Shown here in pieces: positions 19,693 to 28,739 of a stretch of 64,000 nucleotides of DNA (position 1 is the stretch's first letter; every line of letters starts with the position of its first letter). The stretch comes from Bacillota bacterium (GTDB taxonomy: Bacteria > Bacillota_E > Sulfobacillia > Sulfobacillales > JAIMBI01): positions 1 to 64,000 of the forward strand of contig JAKARZ010000001.1 of NCBI GenBank assembly GCA_021828405.1, in the 5' to 3' direction. The position numbers and the translations under genes are program-made. The notes under the pieces were generated by a model, which saw only the letters and a program-made list of their open reading frames with translations, searched no databases and was not told the DNA's origin.

Positions 19693-22104
19693 ATGAACCC
19701 CATGGACAAGCCAACACAGACGCCGCCCGTTCTCCGCACGCGCTTCGCCGCGCAAGGTGCTCTGGGGCTTGCATCGTCCCTGTTGTGGACCCTGCTCCTC
19801 CCGGCGGCCGCGTGGGCCGCCACGCCCGCTGCCCAAGTGGAGGCGGGATCGGTCAAGGTGATCGCCAGCGCCCACACGGCGCCCGTCGGCGGCAGCGTGA
19901 CGTTTACGGCCAGCGCCAGCGACCCCGGCGGCACGCCCGAGTACCAGTGGTGGGTGGAAGAGCCCAACGGCCAATGGACCATCGGCCAGGGTTATGCCAC
20001 GAACGCCACGTTTCAGCTCAGCACCCCCAGTGGGGGCGACTACGTGGTGGTGGTCGATGTGATGGACCAGCAGGCCGTGGCGCAGCAGGACTGGTCTCTG
20101 GCGCAGTCCACGCTGCCCGATGGCGTCTTTGTGAACAGCACGGTGTCGGCGACGGCCAGCGGCGAGACGGCCGGCCAGCCCGTCACCCTGTCGGCCGTGG
20201 CGCGGAACATCTACGACCCGCTGTATCAGTTTTGGGTGGAGTCCCCGTCGGGCACCTGGTTCCAGAGTGGACCCTACGGGACCAGCACCCACTACACCTT
20301 CACCCCCGCAACCCCGGGCGCGTACCGCTATGTGGCCTTTGCGAAAAGCCCGGTGGCGGCCAACGACCCCGCCGGCGCGCTCATGAGTTCTGTGGGGTCG
20401 GCCTCGGTGTTTGGCGCGGCCGCCTCGGTGTCCGTGGCCGCCACCAGCGCGCGGTTTGCCGCCAACGGCAGCGGCACCGACCAATTGGCCGTCACCGTGG
20501 CGAATGCCTCGGGCCAAACCGTGGCGCAGTTCTCGGGCCAGGTGGTGCTGTCGGCGGGCAGTGGGCTCCTGTTCAACAACGGGACATCGTCATCGGCGAC
20601 GGTGACCATCAGCGGGGGCAGCGGCACGCTGGCACTGGCCCTCCCCTCCACCGATGTGGGCACCTACACCGTGACGGCCGAGCAGCTCACGTCCACCGAC
20701 GGTCCGGGCGTGGCCTCCACCGTGTCGTACGGGCAGGCCACGGTCACGGCCACCTACCCACTGATTTCCGTGGGCTGGGGCTATTTCTACCCCCAAAACT
20801 TCCCCGGGGGCTACTATGACCTGACGCACCACTACGCCGACCTCACGGCCATTGCCCCCGACTGGTACTATCTGAACATCAATGCGTCGGGCAACGTGGG
20901 GACGCCGGTGCTGGACACGTACCCCCCCACCAGCATGATCGCGCAGGTAAGCGGACAGGCCGCATCCCACAACGTCATGATGTGGCCCTCGATCGGCTGG
21001 GCGGCCCCCGGAAACCTCAACGCGCTCCGAAGCTCGGCCAACGTGTCGGCCATCGTAAGCGGCATGACGACGCTCGCGGTCACCAACGACTACCAGGGGC
21101 TGACCATTGACTTTGAGGGCATGGGGAACCCGTCTGCCACGATACCCACCGACCCCACGCCCGGCTACCAGGTGTTCAATAACTTCGTGGCGGCGCTGGC
21201 TGCTTCGTTGCACCAGGTGAACAAGACCCTGATGGTGGCTGTCTACCCGAGTTCCTATCCGAACACCATCTACGACTACCCGGCACTGGCTGCCTCGGCC
21301 AATTACCTGGACGTCATGGCGTATCCCGAGCACAACACGGGGTATCCGACCGGCCAGAACCCCTATCCCGGCCCCACGGCCGGGTATCCGTGGGTCAGTT
21401 ACTGGCTTCAGCAGGACCTTGCCACCGGCGTCAACCCGCACCAGCTCATCTTGGGGCTCGCCCCCTACGGCCACGGCTGGACCTACACGTCCAGCGGCTA
21501 TGTGTGTTCTCCATCGGGAGCGGTATACCCCGAATGCCAAAGTTACATCTCCAACTACACCGCCCAGGCGCTCATCAGCGCCGACGGCATCACGCCCACG
21601 TGGGACCCGTGGCAAAAAGAAGAGGTGTTTACGGCCGGGCCACCGGCCGTGGCCCCCTCGGGCACCCTGTCCAGCGCCACGACCAGCACCGGCCCCTCCA
21701 CTGCGGTGGAGAGCCTGCAAAACCTGCTGGACTACGTCCTGATTCGGTACGCCGTGGAAAGCGGCCAGAGCGAGCCGCCGCTCCTCTTCACCGACGGCTA
21801 TTACAACCAGGCGACCCAGTCGGCCGTCGCTTTGTTCCAGCAGGACGTCAACATGGCGGTGCCATCAACGGACGCGGGCGTGTACAACGCTGCGACCGCA
21901 TCGGCCCTGTCGACGTTGATCTCAGAGTCGCACATGGGCGCCACGGTGTACTGGACCGACACCGGTCGCTCCACGCGCGACCGCGTGAGCCTGTCGGCGG
22001 CGGACCACCTGGGTGGCATTGCGATGTGGCGGCTCGGGTTTGAAACGGAAAACTACTGGCTCGGCTTCGAATCTGTGGGGTCGGCCATCAAGCCGGGCAC
22101 CTGA
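19693..22104 (+). CDS. Secreted GH18 glycosidase with Ig-like repeats and a peptidoglycan-binding insert
   Basis: An 803-residue secreted protein. Residues 1-42 are a signal peptide ending AAAWAA. Residues about 45-340 hold three beta-sandwich-like repeats, two of them sharing YQWWVEEPNG and YQFWVESPSG. The GH18 barrel begins at about residue 355 (SVGWGYFYPQNF); the catalytic motif is GLTIDFEG with Asp473 and Glu475, and MAYPEH is the barrel strand that usually reads MAYD. A peptidoglycan-binding-like segment (about 675-745, YNQATQSAVALFQQDVN) interrupts the barrel before its final strand GGIAMWRLG. It resembles YaaH-type hydrolases acting on cell-wall or exopolysaccharide GlcNAc linkages. 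The ATG has a CGGAGGG site. The lipoprotein gene follows after 57 bases. Confidence 0.86.
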   Translation: MNPMDKPTQTPPVLRTRFAAQGALGLASSLLWTLLLPAAAWAATPAAQVEAGSVKVIASAHTAPVGGSVTFTASASDPGGTPEYQWWVEEPNGQWTIGQGYATNATFQLSTPSGGDYVVVVDVMDQQAVAQQDWSLAQSTLPDGVFVNSTVSATASGETAGQPVTLSAVARNIYDPLYQFWVESPSGTWFQSGPYGTSTHYTFTPATPGAYRYVAFAKSPVAANDPAGALMSSVGSASVFGAAASVSVAATSARFAANGSGTDQLAVTVANASGQTVAQFSGQVVLSAGSGLLFNNGTSSSATVTISGGSGTLALALPSTDVGTYTVTAEQLTSTDGPGVASTVSYGQATVTATYPLISVGWGYFYPQNFPGGYYDLTHHYADLTAIAPDWYYLNINASGNVGTPVLDTYPPTSMIAQVSGQAASHNVMMWPSIGWAAPGNLNALRSSANVSAIVSGMTTLAVTNDYQGLTIDFEGMGNPSATIPTDPTPGYQVFNNFVAALAASLHQVNKTLMVAVYPSSYPNTIYDYPALAASANYLDVMAYPEHNTGYPTGQNPYPGPTAGYPWVSYWLQQDLATGVNPHQLILGLAPYGHGWTYTSSGYVCSPSGAVYPECQSYISNYTAQALISADGITPTWDPWQKEEVFTAGPPAVAPSGTLSSATTSTGPSTAVESLQNLLDYVLIRYAVESGQSEPPLLFTDGYYNQATQSAVALFQQDVNMAVPSTDAGVYNAATASALSTLISESHMGATVYWTDTGRSTRDRVSLSAADHLGGIAMWRLGFETENYWLGFESVGSAIKPGT

Positions 22105-22161
22105 CCAGGGTGCGTCGCACGCGGGCACCGAGCTTGACGCGAGGATGAACAGGAGGTCGAC

Positions 22162-22878
22162 ATGGCGAAAGTCGGGGCACCGAGGCAGGCGCGGGGAATC
22201 ACGGGCACGATGGCTGGCTCGGTGCTGGCCGGATCGGTGCTCCTGGCGGGGTGCGGGCTGTTTCAGTCCGCACCGCCCGCGCACCACCACACCACCGGAT
22301 CGACGAAGAAGTCAGGCCCCCATCACACCACGAAAAGCCCCTCCAATTCCACCGGCAATGGGACCGGGATCAGCAATGGCACCGGGAGCGGCACGGGGAA
22401 TAGCACGGGCAACGGGACCGGCACGGGCAACGGGACCGGCAGCGGCACGGGGGGCAGCCAGGCCCCGCCCGGGCCCGGGTCCTATTCGTCCCTCACCGTC
22501 CAGGTGGTGAGCATGACGCAGGTGGGCACCGCGACGACATCCGGCAGTCGGCTGCCGGTGTGGCTGCTGCGCCTCTCGATCACCAACCCCACCACGGCCA
22601 TGGTGCCGCTGGTCCTGAACGACTTCAGCGTCGTCGCCAGCGGGGCCACCTCCACCTATTCCTGGAACGACAGCGCCGCCGGCGCTCTCACCAGCGTCAA
22701 TTCCCTGTTTTGGCCCATCAACATCTCGGACCCGGCGGCGCACCCCGCGTATGTGCCATCCGGCGCCACCGTCACGGGGGATGTCACCGTCGAGGTCCCA
22801 ACCTCGACCGACTACCGCTGGGTATGGGGCAACCCGTCGAGCGGAGCCACCGCCACCACGTTCAGCGCCACCGGCTAG
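22162..22878 (+). CDS. Lipoprotein with Asn/Gly/Thr-rich linker
   Basis: A 238-residue lipoprotein: a basic N-terminus, a hydrophobic segment and a lipobox LLAGC with Cys31 as the lipidation site. Residues about 60-100 are a low-complexity linker built from NGTG and SGTG units. Residues about 110-235 form a single beta-rich domain (LTVQVVSMTQVG, VWLLRLSITNP) resembling DUF4352/telomeric-repeat-factor-like immunoglobulin folds of exported Bacillota proteins. An AGGAGG site precedes the ATG. It lies in the same direction as the GH18 gene and may be co-expressed. Function unknown. Confidence 0.8.
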   Translation: MAKVGAPRQARGITGTMAGSVLAGSVLLAGCGLFQSAPPAHHHTTGSTKKSGPHHTTKSPSNSTGNGTGISNGTGSGTGNSTGNGTGTGNGTGSGTGGSQAPPGPGSYSSLTVQVVSMTQVGTATTSGSRLPVWLLRLSITNPTTAMVPLVLNDFSVVASGATSTYSWNDSAAGALTSVNSLFWPINISDPAAHPAYVPSGATVTGDVTVEVPTSTDYRWVWGNPSSGATATTFSATG

Positions 22879-23023
22879 CGTGCGGCGGGGGAGAGCCACG
22901 GCGTGGGCCTCTTTCGCCCCGCGCCCGCCGGCCCGCTTCGGACAGGGCGGGCAGACAAACCCTGTCGAAGTCGCATGGGGCCCGCCGATCCGTTGTCCCC
23001 CAACGCCGGCCCCGGCGAGCAGC

Positions 23024-24028
23024 TCACGGCCGCTTCGGCGGCAGGGCGCCCAACTCCTCCACGATCCGGGCCAAGTTCGCCGCCGCACTCGTGTAGAGGG
23101 GTGAGGACACCGCCGCGGGCCCCACAAGGGCGCCGGCAGCGGCCCACTCCGCCGTGAGCGCCTGGGCCGCCTGCTCGAGCCCTGTGCACGCCGCGTCGTC
23201 GGGATGGGCTACCCAGGTGCTGTACCGCCCCAACACCTCCCGCATCACCGCGCGCAGGCGATCAAATCGCTCAAACCGCCGCCGATCGGCGCCCGTGAGC
23301 TTCCGCACGGTGTCCTCCAGGTCCAGCACGCGCCACGTGAGCCGCACCAGCACCCGCTCGGCCCGCTGGAGACGTGTCAGGCGGCGCCGGCGCCCCCGCA
23401 GCAGCGGGGCAAACCGCAGGCTCTCGGATGCCCCGTCGACCACCGCCCGCGTATTGGCCAGCCGATCCGCCAGGGGTTGGCCGGTCCCCGGCGAATCCAG
23501 CAGATCCGTGAGCCGGCTGCCGATGAGCGCCAACAAGCCGGACACCGCCTCCACCGCCGCGGGTGTCGCGTCGGGCGGAATCAGGAGCGCGTTCACCAGC
23601 ACCGCCACCAGCGCGCCTAAGATCGTATCCACGAGCCGTGATGCCGCGTACGAGGGTTGGGTGCCCAGCGCCATCACCAATAGCCCGGTGATGGCCGACT
23701 GCGTCACCGCGTTGGGGCCGAGTCCCAAGGCGGCGGTCAGCCCCATCGCGGCCATCACCACCAGGGCCACCGCCCCCGCGGACACCCCGAGCCAGTGGGC
23801 CACCGCGAAGCTCACCACAATCCCGCCGGCCACCCCCAAAATGCGCTGGCCGCCCCGGCTGACCGATTTGGCCACGGTGACCTGAATGGTCAGGATCGCG
23901 GCGAGCGGAGCGAAATAGGGCCGCGCCCGACCAAACAGCGCCTCCGCGAGCCACCACGACACGCCGGCCGCCAGCGCCGTCTTGGCTAGCTGAAGACTCA
24001 CCCCAGCCCGTGCGAGCAATTGCCGCAT
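23024..24028 (-). CDS. FUSC/aromatic-acid-exporter-like membrane protein
   Basis: A 334-residue protein. The N-terminal 150 residues have about five hydrophobic segments, including YFAPLAAILTIQVTV and ALGLGPNAVTQSAITGLLVMALG, typical of the FUSC/ArAE_1 (DUF939) families. The remainder is a soluble, helix-rich, Arg-rich domain (RLTRLQRAERVLVRLTW). Family members export aromatic acids or are uncharacterised. The ATG at 24028 has GAGAGGA upstream. It stands alone on the minus strand, tail to tail with the lipoprotein gene. Confidence 0.78.
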   Translation of the reverse strand: MRQLLARAGVSLQLAKTALAAGVSWWLAEALFGRARPYFAPLAAILTIQVTVAKSVSRGGQRILGVAGGIVVSFAVAHWLGVSAGAVALVVMAAMGLTAALGLGPNAVTQSAITGLLVMALGTQPSYAASRLVDTILGALVAVLVNALLIPPDATPAAVEAVSGLLALIGSRLTDLLDSPGTGQPLADRLANTRAVVDGASESLRFAPLLRGRRRRLTRLQRAERVLVRLTWRVLDLEDTVRKLTGADRRRFERFDRLRAVMREVLGRYSTWVAHPDDAACTGLEQAAQALTAEWAAAGALVGPAAVSSPLYTSAAANLARIVEELGALPPKRP

Positions 24029-24258
24029 CGTGTCCTCTCGCCCCTTTTGGCTCGTCTGGCGGTTTTCCGCCCGCTCGCCTTATAAGTTCCCCACGGCCGC
24101 CAGTGGCCCGCCCGCCGCGCGGCTCGCCTGGGAAGAGTCCCACCCTGGCTTGGACCCACACGGGTCGTTTACAATAAGACAAAGGGTTGGCAATACGCTG
24201 GCCCATCCGAACACCAACAGGTCAGGCGGCCCCAACGCGGCCGGGCAAGGAGCACACC

Positions 24259-25098
24259 ATGGTGACAACAGTGGAAAAGGGCCTCTTGAACGCGGAGGAC
24301 CTATTGGCCTTGGCCCAGCAGGCGCCGCCGGCCACGCCGACGCCGCCGCCCGAGGGCTTTGCCATCGCGGCGTGGAATCCGGCCGGCCCGTTTCACCGGC
24401 TTTTTACCGGAGTCCTGGTTTATGACTCCCCCACCGAGCGCCGCTACTTCATCCCCCACGGCAGCCGCGTGTGGAACTGGTCCGCCTCAGGCTGGTCGGC
24501 ATGGCGCACGCACCACCCGTCGTTCAAGCGCTTCCTCGCCGACCGCTGGTGGAACGAGACCCTCATGGGCGACCCGGTGACCGGGCGCTACTACGACGTG
24601 GCGTCGCCGCCCTGGTTTCACCCCGAGGGGGCGGTGGGCTATGTCGACATGTTTTTGGACGTGCAGAAGCGGCGCGGGCGGCTCAGGGTTCTCGACCAGC
24701 GCGAGTGGGACGCCTTTGTGCTGGAGCATCCCGTGGACCCCGACGTGGCACAGCAGGTGCGCGACGCCACGGCGGAAGCCAGTCGCTACGGAGCGGTCGC
24801 GTGGCGGAACGCCTGGGACCGGATGGAGGGAGAATGCCGCGGGTGGGTCAAGGCCCTCGTGGTGCAGGCCATGCGGGAAGCGAACGTCAATCCCTCTCCC
24901 CGCGTGCTGTCCCCAGCGTCCCTCGCCGTTGTGCTTCGCCGCGTGGGATCCCGGACGGGCAAGACCCTTCAGCCCGGCCAGTTCGGCAAAACCCCCGCGG
25001 AACGGCTGCCCCGTGCTATCTACGATCACCTCACGGCGGTTCCCGCTCCCACGGCGGTGGGCCGCCCGCGCCGGGCCCGGCCTCGGCCTCATCGCTAA
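24259..25098 (+). CDS. DUF402 domain protein
   Basis: A 279-residue protein. Residues about 95-200 match DUF402: WWNETLMGDPVTG, then YYDVASPPWF and VGYVDMFLDVQ, followed by a VLDQREWD segment. Related domains occur in nucleoside di/triphosphate phosphatases of the YgaC/SA1684 type and in the RNase FAU-1 family, so a phosphate-hydrolysing role is possible but unproven. The C-terminal 80 residues (GKTLQPGQFGKTPAERLP) are basic and unfamiliar. The start is ATG 24259 with CAAGGAG upstream; an earlier in-frame ATG lacks a site. niaR follows 212 bases later. Confidence 0.75.
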   Translation: MVTTVEKGLLNAEDLLALAQQAPPATPTPPPEGFAIAAWNPAGPFHRLFTGVLVYDSPTERRYFIPHGSRVWNWSASGWSAWRTHHPSFKRFLADRWWNETLMGDPVTGRYYDVASPPWFHPEGAVGYVDMFLDVQKRRGRLRVLDQREWDAFVLEHPVDPDVAQQVRDATAEASRYGAVAWRNAWDRMEGECRGWVKALVVQAMREANVNPSPRVLSPASLAVVLRRVGSRTGKTLQPGQFGKTPAERLPRAIYDHLTAVPAPTAVGRPRRARPRPHR

Positions 25099-25310
25099 CG
25101 CCCGAACCGAGTCCCCCGCCGCCGACTGGCTTAGGTCCCCAGTGCCGCCCCCCCGTGAGACCCGGGATGGCCACAGACACGCCGCGGTGACCGTCAAGCA
25201 GGGATTTGCGGCTCGCGGCGCGAACTGTGCGCCGGACCGGAATTGGGACCCGCGGCGACCGGCCCCGGCCCGTCTGCCGAAGCAAGGTGAGCACGAAGGG
25301 ATGGCGCCAG

Positions 25311-25832
25311 ATGACCCGCCGAGACGACATATTGGAGTTGCTGAAGAACGAGCACCAGCCGATCCCCGGCTATGCCCTGGCCCAGCGGTTCGGCGTATCC
25401 CGGCAGGTGGTCGTGCATGACGTGGCCATCCTGCGTGCGGGCGGCGCGCCGGTGGAAGCCACGCCGCGCGGCTACGTTCTCATGCGGCCGCCCGACGGGC
25501 TTCACACCACCGTGTTTGCCGTCAGGCATCGTCCTGAGGAAACGGCGGCGGAACTGACCAGCCTCGTCGACCTGGGCGTATCCGTTGTCGACGTGCTGGT
25601 GGAGCACCCGGTGTACGGCGAGATCCGCGGAGCGCTGAACCTCCACTCCCGTGCCGACGTGCAAGACTTCATCGACCGCATGACGCTCCAGCACGGCCAG
25701 CTTTTAAGCCTCCTGACGGACGGGGTGCACTGGCACACCGTCCGCGCCCGTGACGCGGCTACGCTGGAACGCGCCCGCCGGGCCCTGGCCCAGCTCGGGT
25801 TTCTCGTGGACGACTCCAGTACCCATACGTGA
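25311..25832 (+). CDS. niaR: NiaR-type NAD biosynthesis transcriptional repressor
   Basis: A 173-residue regulator. Residues 1-55 are a DeoR/HTH_11-type winged helix (ILELLKNEHQPIPGYALAQ, VSRQVVVHDVAILRAGG). Residues about 70-170 are a 3H domain with His residues in LHTTVFAVRH and a GALNLHSRADV segment that bind the effector or metal. NiaR represses NAD synthesis and niacin uptake genes in Bacillota when nicotinic acid is present. The length is typical. The ATG at 25311 is chosen over upstream in-frame codons because the helix-turn-helix starts right after it. Its 3' end overlaps the end of the convergent permease gene by 74 bases. Confidence 0.85.
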   Translation: MTRRDDILELLKNEHQPIPGYALAQRFGVSRQVVVHDVAILRAGGAPVEATPRGYVLMRPPDGLHTTVFAVRHRPEETAAELTSLVDLGVSVVDVLVEHPVYGEIRGALNLHSRADVQDFIDRMTLQHGQLLSLLTDGVHWHTVRARDAATLERARRALAQLGFLVDDSSTHT

Positions 25833-27063
25833 CACCCGCCACCAGGAACCCCATATAGTACGCCACGTCGGCCCCCCCCCAGGCACGGGCCACCCACCCG
25901 GTCCAAAGCGTTTGAGACATGAACGGGACCGACGCGGCCACCCCGATGAAAAAGGCCCACACACCCGGCCCGATCGGCCGCAAGGCCGCAAGCGGGCGGC
26001 GGTGCTCCCAAAACAAGATGGCCAGCCAGGGCGCCACCCAGTACGACAGCAGTAGCAGGAAGTTTTCGTACTGGGTGGCAAACCCCCCGTTGATCCCAAT
26101 GAGCGTGAGCCCCGAGCCCAGGATGCCGGTCAACACCGCCGCCTGGACCCGATCCCGCCCGATACCCAGCGTGAGCGTGGAGGTGGCCCCGGTGTATACG
26201 TTCAGCACGTTCGCCGTCACGGTCCCCCCCACCACCGCGAGATACGCGACCGGGGCCAGGTGACCGGCGCCGGCCGCCAGCAGCCCCATGTCCGATGTGA
26301 CCCGAAACCGGACCGCCATAAGCACCCCCAGCACCATCACGCCGGCGGTGGAGGCCAGCGAGCCCAAGAAGGCCCACCAAAACACCCGCCGGGCGGGCGT
26401 GTCGGCCGGGAGGTAGCGAGAGTAGTCCGCCGCGTAGGGTCCCCAGCTGAAGAGATACGAGGCGGAAATCGCCACGGTCAGAATCGCCATGGGCCAATTG
26501 GCCACCCCCGCCGCCACTGGGACAGGTGCGCCCGCCGTGTGCACCGCCAAATAGGCAAACAGCAGCAACAGCACTACGCTGGCGGCGCGCTCCACCCGAT
26601 GAATCATGTCGTAACCGAAAATCGCCAGCCCCACCTGGACGACCACCATCACCGTGAACGCGGGGGCGACCGGCCACCGCAACAGACTCTGGACCGCCTC
26701 CGTCCCCAGCACGGTGTTGACCGCGAACCACCCGGCGCACGACACCCAGTTCAAAAGCGCCGGAATCTTTACGCCCACCCGGCCAAACGCGCGCGCGGAC
26801 TGGGGCAGAGACCCCAACCCGGTCCCCGGACCCAGCGCCGCTGCCCCCGCGACCAGCCCCGAGCCTATGAGCGCCCCCAGCATCACGGCACCCAGCGCGA
26901 GGTGCCAGTCCGGCTCCAGGGTCACCGCCAGGACGCCGATGACCCATGCTGGAAAGCCCAGGTTCGCGGCAAACCACAAGGTGAACAGCTGCGTCGGCCG
27001 CCCATGCCGCGCCGCGGCGGGCACCGCCTCCACCCCACGCCACTCCAATACCCGTGCCGCCAC
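25759..27063 (-). CDS. NCS1 family (purine/cytosine-type) permease
   Basis: A 434-residue membrane protein with about twelve hydrophobic segments and NCS1 hallmarks: LWFAANLGFPAWVIGVL in helix 1, GSLPQSARAFGRVG after helix 3 and SWGPYAADYSRYLP in the middle. Family members import nucleobases, hydantoins, thiamine or related heterocycles by proton or sodium symport. The GTG at 27063 has GGGGGAGA upstream. A good promoter lies 40-65 bases further out. Its position next to niaR suggests it might import a niacin-like compound, but that is inference from context only. Confidence 0.84.
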   Translation of the reverse strand: MAARVLEWRGVEAVPAAARHGRPTQLFTLWFAANLGFPAWVIGVLAVTLEPDWHLALGAVMLGALIGSGLVAGAAALGPGTGLGSLPQSARAFGRVGVKIPALLNWVSCAGWFAVNTVLGTEAVQSLLRWPVAPAFTVMVVVQVGLAIFGYDMIHRVERAASVVLLLLFAYLAVHTAGAPVPVAAGVANWPMAILTVAISASYLFSWGPYAADYSRYLPADTPARRVFWWAFLGSLASTAGVMVLGVLMAVRFRVTSDMGLLAAGAGHLAPVAYLAVVGGTVTANVLNVYTGATSTLTLGIGRDRVQAAVLTGILGSGLTLIGINGGFATQYENFLLLLSYWVAPWLAILFWEHRRPLAALRPIGPGVWAFFIGVAASVPFMSQTLWTGWVARAWGGADVAYYMGFLVAGVTYGYWSRPRETRAGPGPGGRVPA

Positions 27064-27100
27064 CCCATCTCCCCCAGTTCACATGCTGTACTTACACACC

Positions 27101-27129
27101 ATGATCTGTTGTTACAGCTGTCTTGTCAA
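27101..27129 (-). promoter_or_regulatory. Promoter with palindrome upstream of the NCS1 permease
   Basis: On the minus strand TTGACA (27124-27129) is spaced 17 bases from GATCAT (27101-27106), giving a consensus -35 and a fair -10. The spacer contains the palindrome ACAGCTGT, flanked by TGTTG and CAACA. This is a natural position for a repressor operator. NiaR from the adjacent gene is the obvious candidate. Confidence 0.6.
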
Positions 27130-27740
27130 CAGGGGTCCCATTGCCCCGGTTGAACGTTCAGCGCTGACAGCAGATGAGGCACGAAAGCAGAATCCCAAGG
27201 CCGGATGGGTTTCCCCTGGGTGCCGTCCGCCAGGCATCGCCGGAGGCATGGCGCACGCCAACCCGCCACGATGAAGTGCGTTGGCAGGGGTGGAGCGGGC
27301 CGAGGCACGTCTGCCGCACCTGACTCGACCCACACCCCGTATTTCGTGCGCCGTCGCTGCAGGCTCGCCGGCGTGAACTTCTGCGGAGCGGAGTTCCCAC
27401 TCGAAAAAAATGGCTCGGTGTGAGATGGGGGAGCCGGAGGGGTACGGCGTGGATGGCCCGACGCGCCAGAGCCGGGCCGGTGGGTCTACACGGCACTCCC
27501 CTGCGCCCGGCGGTTAGCCGCGGCGCCGGCGAGTCCCGACCCACCGGTCCCACGAATCCGTGGGTGTCGACCTGATCCTCCCTGAAACCGATCCCGGCCA
27601 TCGAGACGCTCGCGCTGGGATAACATACAGAAGCCGAGGGAGGACGCCTGGGTGGCGTCCAGGAGCGGCGAAAGAGACAACTGAAGGAACAAGCAAGGAC
27701 AACGATAGGTGTCAAGAGGAGATTGAGGAGGCTGCCGTTG
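27130..27740. other. Divergent intergenic region before the DHH gene
   Basis: About 600 bases without a supportable gene. The left end holds the permease promoter. A GGATAACAT at 27617-27625 might be part of a promoter for the DHH gene, but it has no convincing -35. No conserved riboswitch core was found. Confidence 0.35.
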
Positions 27741-28622
27741 ATGGCTACCCCGTTGACGCTGGTGACCCACGACCACTGTTTGGACGGCGCCACATGTGCC
27801 GTTCTGGGTCTGGCGGCTGGGATGGTCCCGGCTTTTGTTTATCCTGATGGGGTCCAAGCCTTCTTGGCGGCGCTACCGCCGGACCGCCCCGTGGTGCTGG
27901 CCGACGTGTCCTTTCCGGTGGACGTGTATCCACGCGAGGCCGACCGTCTGGTGGCCCTGATTGACCACCACCAGTCCGCGTTGCCGCTGGCCGACCGGCC
28001 CCGGGTGCACATCAACCAGCGGCACTGTGCCAGCACGCTCTTGTACGAATGGCTCACCGCCACCGGCCGCCTCGCGGCAGACGACGCACGCTGGCGTCCG
28101 TTGCTCGAGCCGGTGGACGACTACGACCTGTGGCGAGCCGACCACGTGGCCGGCCAGGCGCTGAACCGCCTCAGGATGGCGCGCGGCTGGGAGTGGTTCC
28201 GCGACAAGTTTCGCGACGGCTGGTCGCCCCTCACCGAAGACGAGCGCCAGCAATTAGCCCAGTTGGAAGAGGAAGAGGAGGCGTTCATCGCACGCCACAC
28301 GGCGCGTACGGAGTTCTTTTCCGCCAGCGCCCACCGGTTCGCCGTGGTGCAGCTCGACGAGGAAGGCGCGGTGAACGAACTATCCCATCGTCTGCTGACC
28401 GCGCACACGCTCACGGCCGTGATCGCCATTAAGCCGGATGGGCGGCTGTCGTGCCGCACCAGCCCACGGCTGGACGCCGCTCGGTTCATGGAGGCCGGAT
28501 TTCAAGGGGGGGGTCATCCTCGGGCGGCCGGCGGCCGGCTACCGGCCGGGATTCAACCGGCGGACGGCGTGGGCTGGGTCAAGGCACAGGCGGTGCGGAC
28601 GGTGGCCGAGCAGGACCTTTGA
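27741..28622 (+). CDS. DHH family phosphoesterase
   Basis: A 293-residue protein of the DHH/DHHA1 superfamily, Mn2+-dependent phosphoesterases that cleave pyrophosphate, short oligonucleotides or cyclic dinucleotides. THDHCLDGATCA near residue 9 is motif I, VLADVSFP is motif II and LIDHHQSAL (about residue 75) is the DHH motif. A Glu-rich helix follows (LEEEEEAF), and the C-terminal GGGHPRAAGG is the DHHA1 substrate motif. No membrane or PAS domain is present, so it is not GdpP. The ATG at 27741 has AGGAGG nine bases upstream. The substrate is unknown. Confidence 0.83.
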   Translation: MATPLTLVTHDHCLDGATCAVLGLAAGMVPAFVYPDGVQAFLAALPPDRPVVLADVSFPVDVYPREADRLVALIDHHQSALPLADRPRVHINQRHCASTLLYEWLTATGRLAADDARWRPLLEPVDDYDLWRADHVAGQALNRLRMARGWEWFRDKFRDGWSPLTEDERQQLAQLEEEEEAFIARHTARTEFFSASAHRFAVVQLDEEGAVNELSHRLLTAHTLTAVIAIKPDGRLSCRTSPRLDAARFMEAGFQGGGHPRAAGGRLPAGIQPADGVGWVKAQAVRTVAEQDL

Positions 28623-28688
28623 GCGAAACGCGGCCCCAACCTTCGTCTAGGAGGGCAGGGTCAATGCCGCTGGCTTCGGGCCTCCCGA

Positions 28689-28720
28689 CGGACCCGGGGA
28701 TTCGGGGGAAGCCCCGTCCG
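28689..28720. terminator. Hairpin between convergent genes
   Basis: CGGAC and GGGG (28689-28699) pair with CCCC and GTCCG (28712-28720) around a short loop. It lies between the ends of the DHH gene and the L,D-transpeptidase gene, so it could terminate both. There is no U-tract. Confidence 0.35.
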
Positions 28721-28739
28721 AAAGGGCGAGCAGGGTCCC

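Noticed and set aside
25502..27082. A long minus-strand frame overlapping the NCS1 gene
   Set aside because: It is a Gly-rich shadow in another frame with no domain. The NCS1 frame explains the region.
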